Origin: Bordetella hinzii LMG 13501
Lineage (GTDB): Bacteria; Pseudomonadota; Gammaproteobacteria; Burkholderiales; Burkholderiaceae_B
DNA: 51,972 bases
Assembly (NCBI RefSeq): GCF_001548475.1
Contig: NZ_LRUJ01000036.1
Coordinates: 1-51,972, forward strand
Reading direction: 5' to 3'
Shown: piece after piece, positions 51,795-51,972 of the stretch
How the letters are laid out: each line of letters begins with the position of its first letter
Position numbering within the stretch: the stretch's first letter is position 1
The notes under the pieces: model-generated
The model's database searches: none
Seen by the model: the letters and a program-made list of their open reading frames with translations, nothing else
What the model was told of the DNA's origin: nothing
Made by a program: the position numbers and the translations under genes

Positions 51795-51845
51795 AGGTGT
51801 CAAAGCCATGACGCGCCAAAATTTTCTGTGCTATAGTTCGCCCCC
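51795..51845 (+). promoter_or_regulatory. Possible strong promoter at the window edge (stable RNA?)
   Basis: TATAGT at 51832-51837, an upstream ATGACG at 51808-51813 (18-bp spacer) and a GC-rich discriminator (TCGCCCCCTCGC) resemble rRNA or other stringently controlled promoters. The following 130 bases have no gene. I infer an rRNA or similar operon starting beyond 51972, but nothing in the window proves it. Confidence 0.35.
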
Positions 51846-51972
51846 TCGCAACACAGACCGCAACGCAAATGCAATGCAGTCGGTGGTGCGGGCCGGAACG
51901 AGGCGGTGTTGTGACGGATCCAAAGGCGGTTGCCGCATGAGCGGGACGCTGGGTCGGCAAGGCGGTCTGGAG

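Overview
The window is high-GC DNA (roughly two thirds G+C by eye) from a betaproteobacterium of the Alcaligenaceae, most likely Bordetella or a close relative such as Achromobacter. The reasons are the lgm-type lipid A glucosamine locus, two tricarboxylate-transporter TctBA pairs with no linked binding protein, a complete ybgC-tolQRAB-pal-cpoB cluster beside proS and rppH, and zapA followed by 6S RNA. The genus is inferred from gene content, not from a database match.

Layout. Positions 1-2545 are the end of an integrated mobile element: a tyrosine recombinase, an AlpA-type regulator and two small unknown genes. It ends in a 48-bp 3' fragment of a tRNA-Val(CAC) gene, the duplicated attachment site. 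Next come a four-gene efflux system like E. coli yhiI-rbbA-yhhJ plus an outer-membrane factor (2880-9136) with a 58-residue membrane peptide behind it, a GNAT acetyltransferase, and the lgmA/B/D/C-like lipid A modification genes (9995-13906). Positions 13896-18966 hold an alpha/beta hydrolase, LysE and EamA exporters, a divergent MocR regulator with a perfect palindrome in between, a DUF442 sulfurtransferase-like protein and a universal stress protein. An isolated elongation factor G gene (19199-21313) is followed by an EamA exporter with a divergent Lrp regulator, a hydrolase and a YbaK-type deacylase.

The Tol-Pal cluster runs leftward (24381-29726) behind proS. On the other strand rppH is followed by an overlapping TctD/TctE-like two-component system and tctBA (31576-36544). 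Then come an IclR regulator, an enoyl-CoA hydratase/CoA-transferase pair, LysR with divergent azoreductase, a beta-hydroxyacid dehydrogenase, an SDR with its TetR regulator, and a second tctBA (43776-45758). The region upstream of that pair is the most unusual non-coding stretch: eight directly repeated copies of TTGAAAGC-like elements, five of them in perfect 11-bp tandem, plus a terminator-like hairpin in the presumed leader. The right end carries a ZapB-like coiled coil and zapA, 6S RNA, a SIMPL-domain protein, lgt, a c-type cytochrome, msrA, hppD with a divergent Lrp regulator, and finally a promoter-like region that may belong to a stable-RNA operon beyond the edge.

Most of the window is ordinary core genome. 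The best candidates for something undescribed are the phased repeats at 45869-46097 together with the two TctBA pairs, the repeated heptamer cluster in the mobile element (551-646), and the small peptide attached to the RbbA-type exporter. I see no CRISPR array, toxin-antitoxin pair or recognisable defence system.
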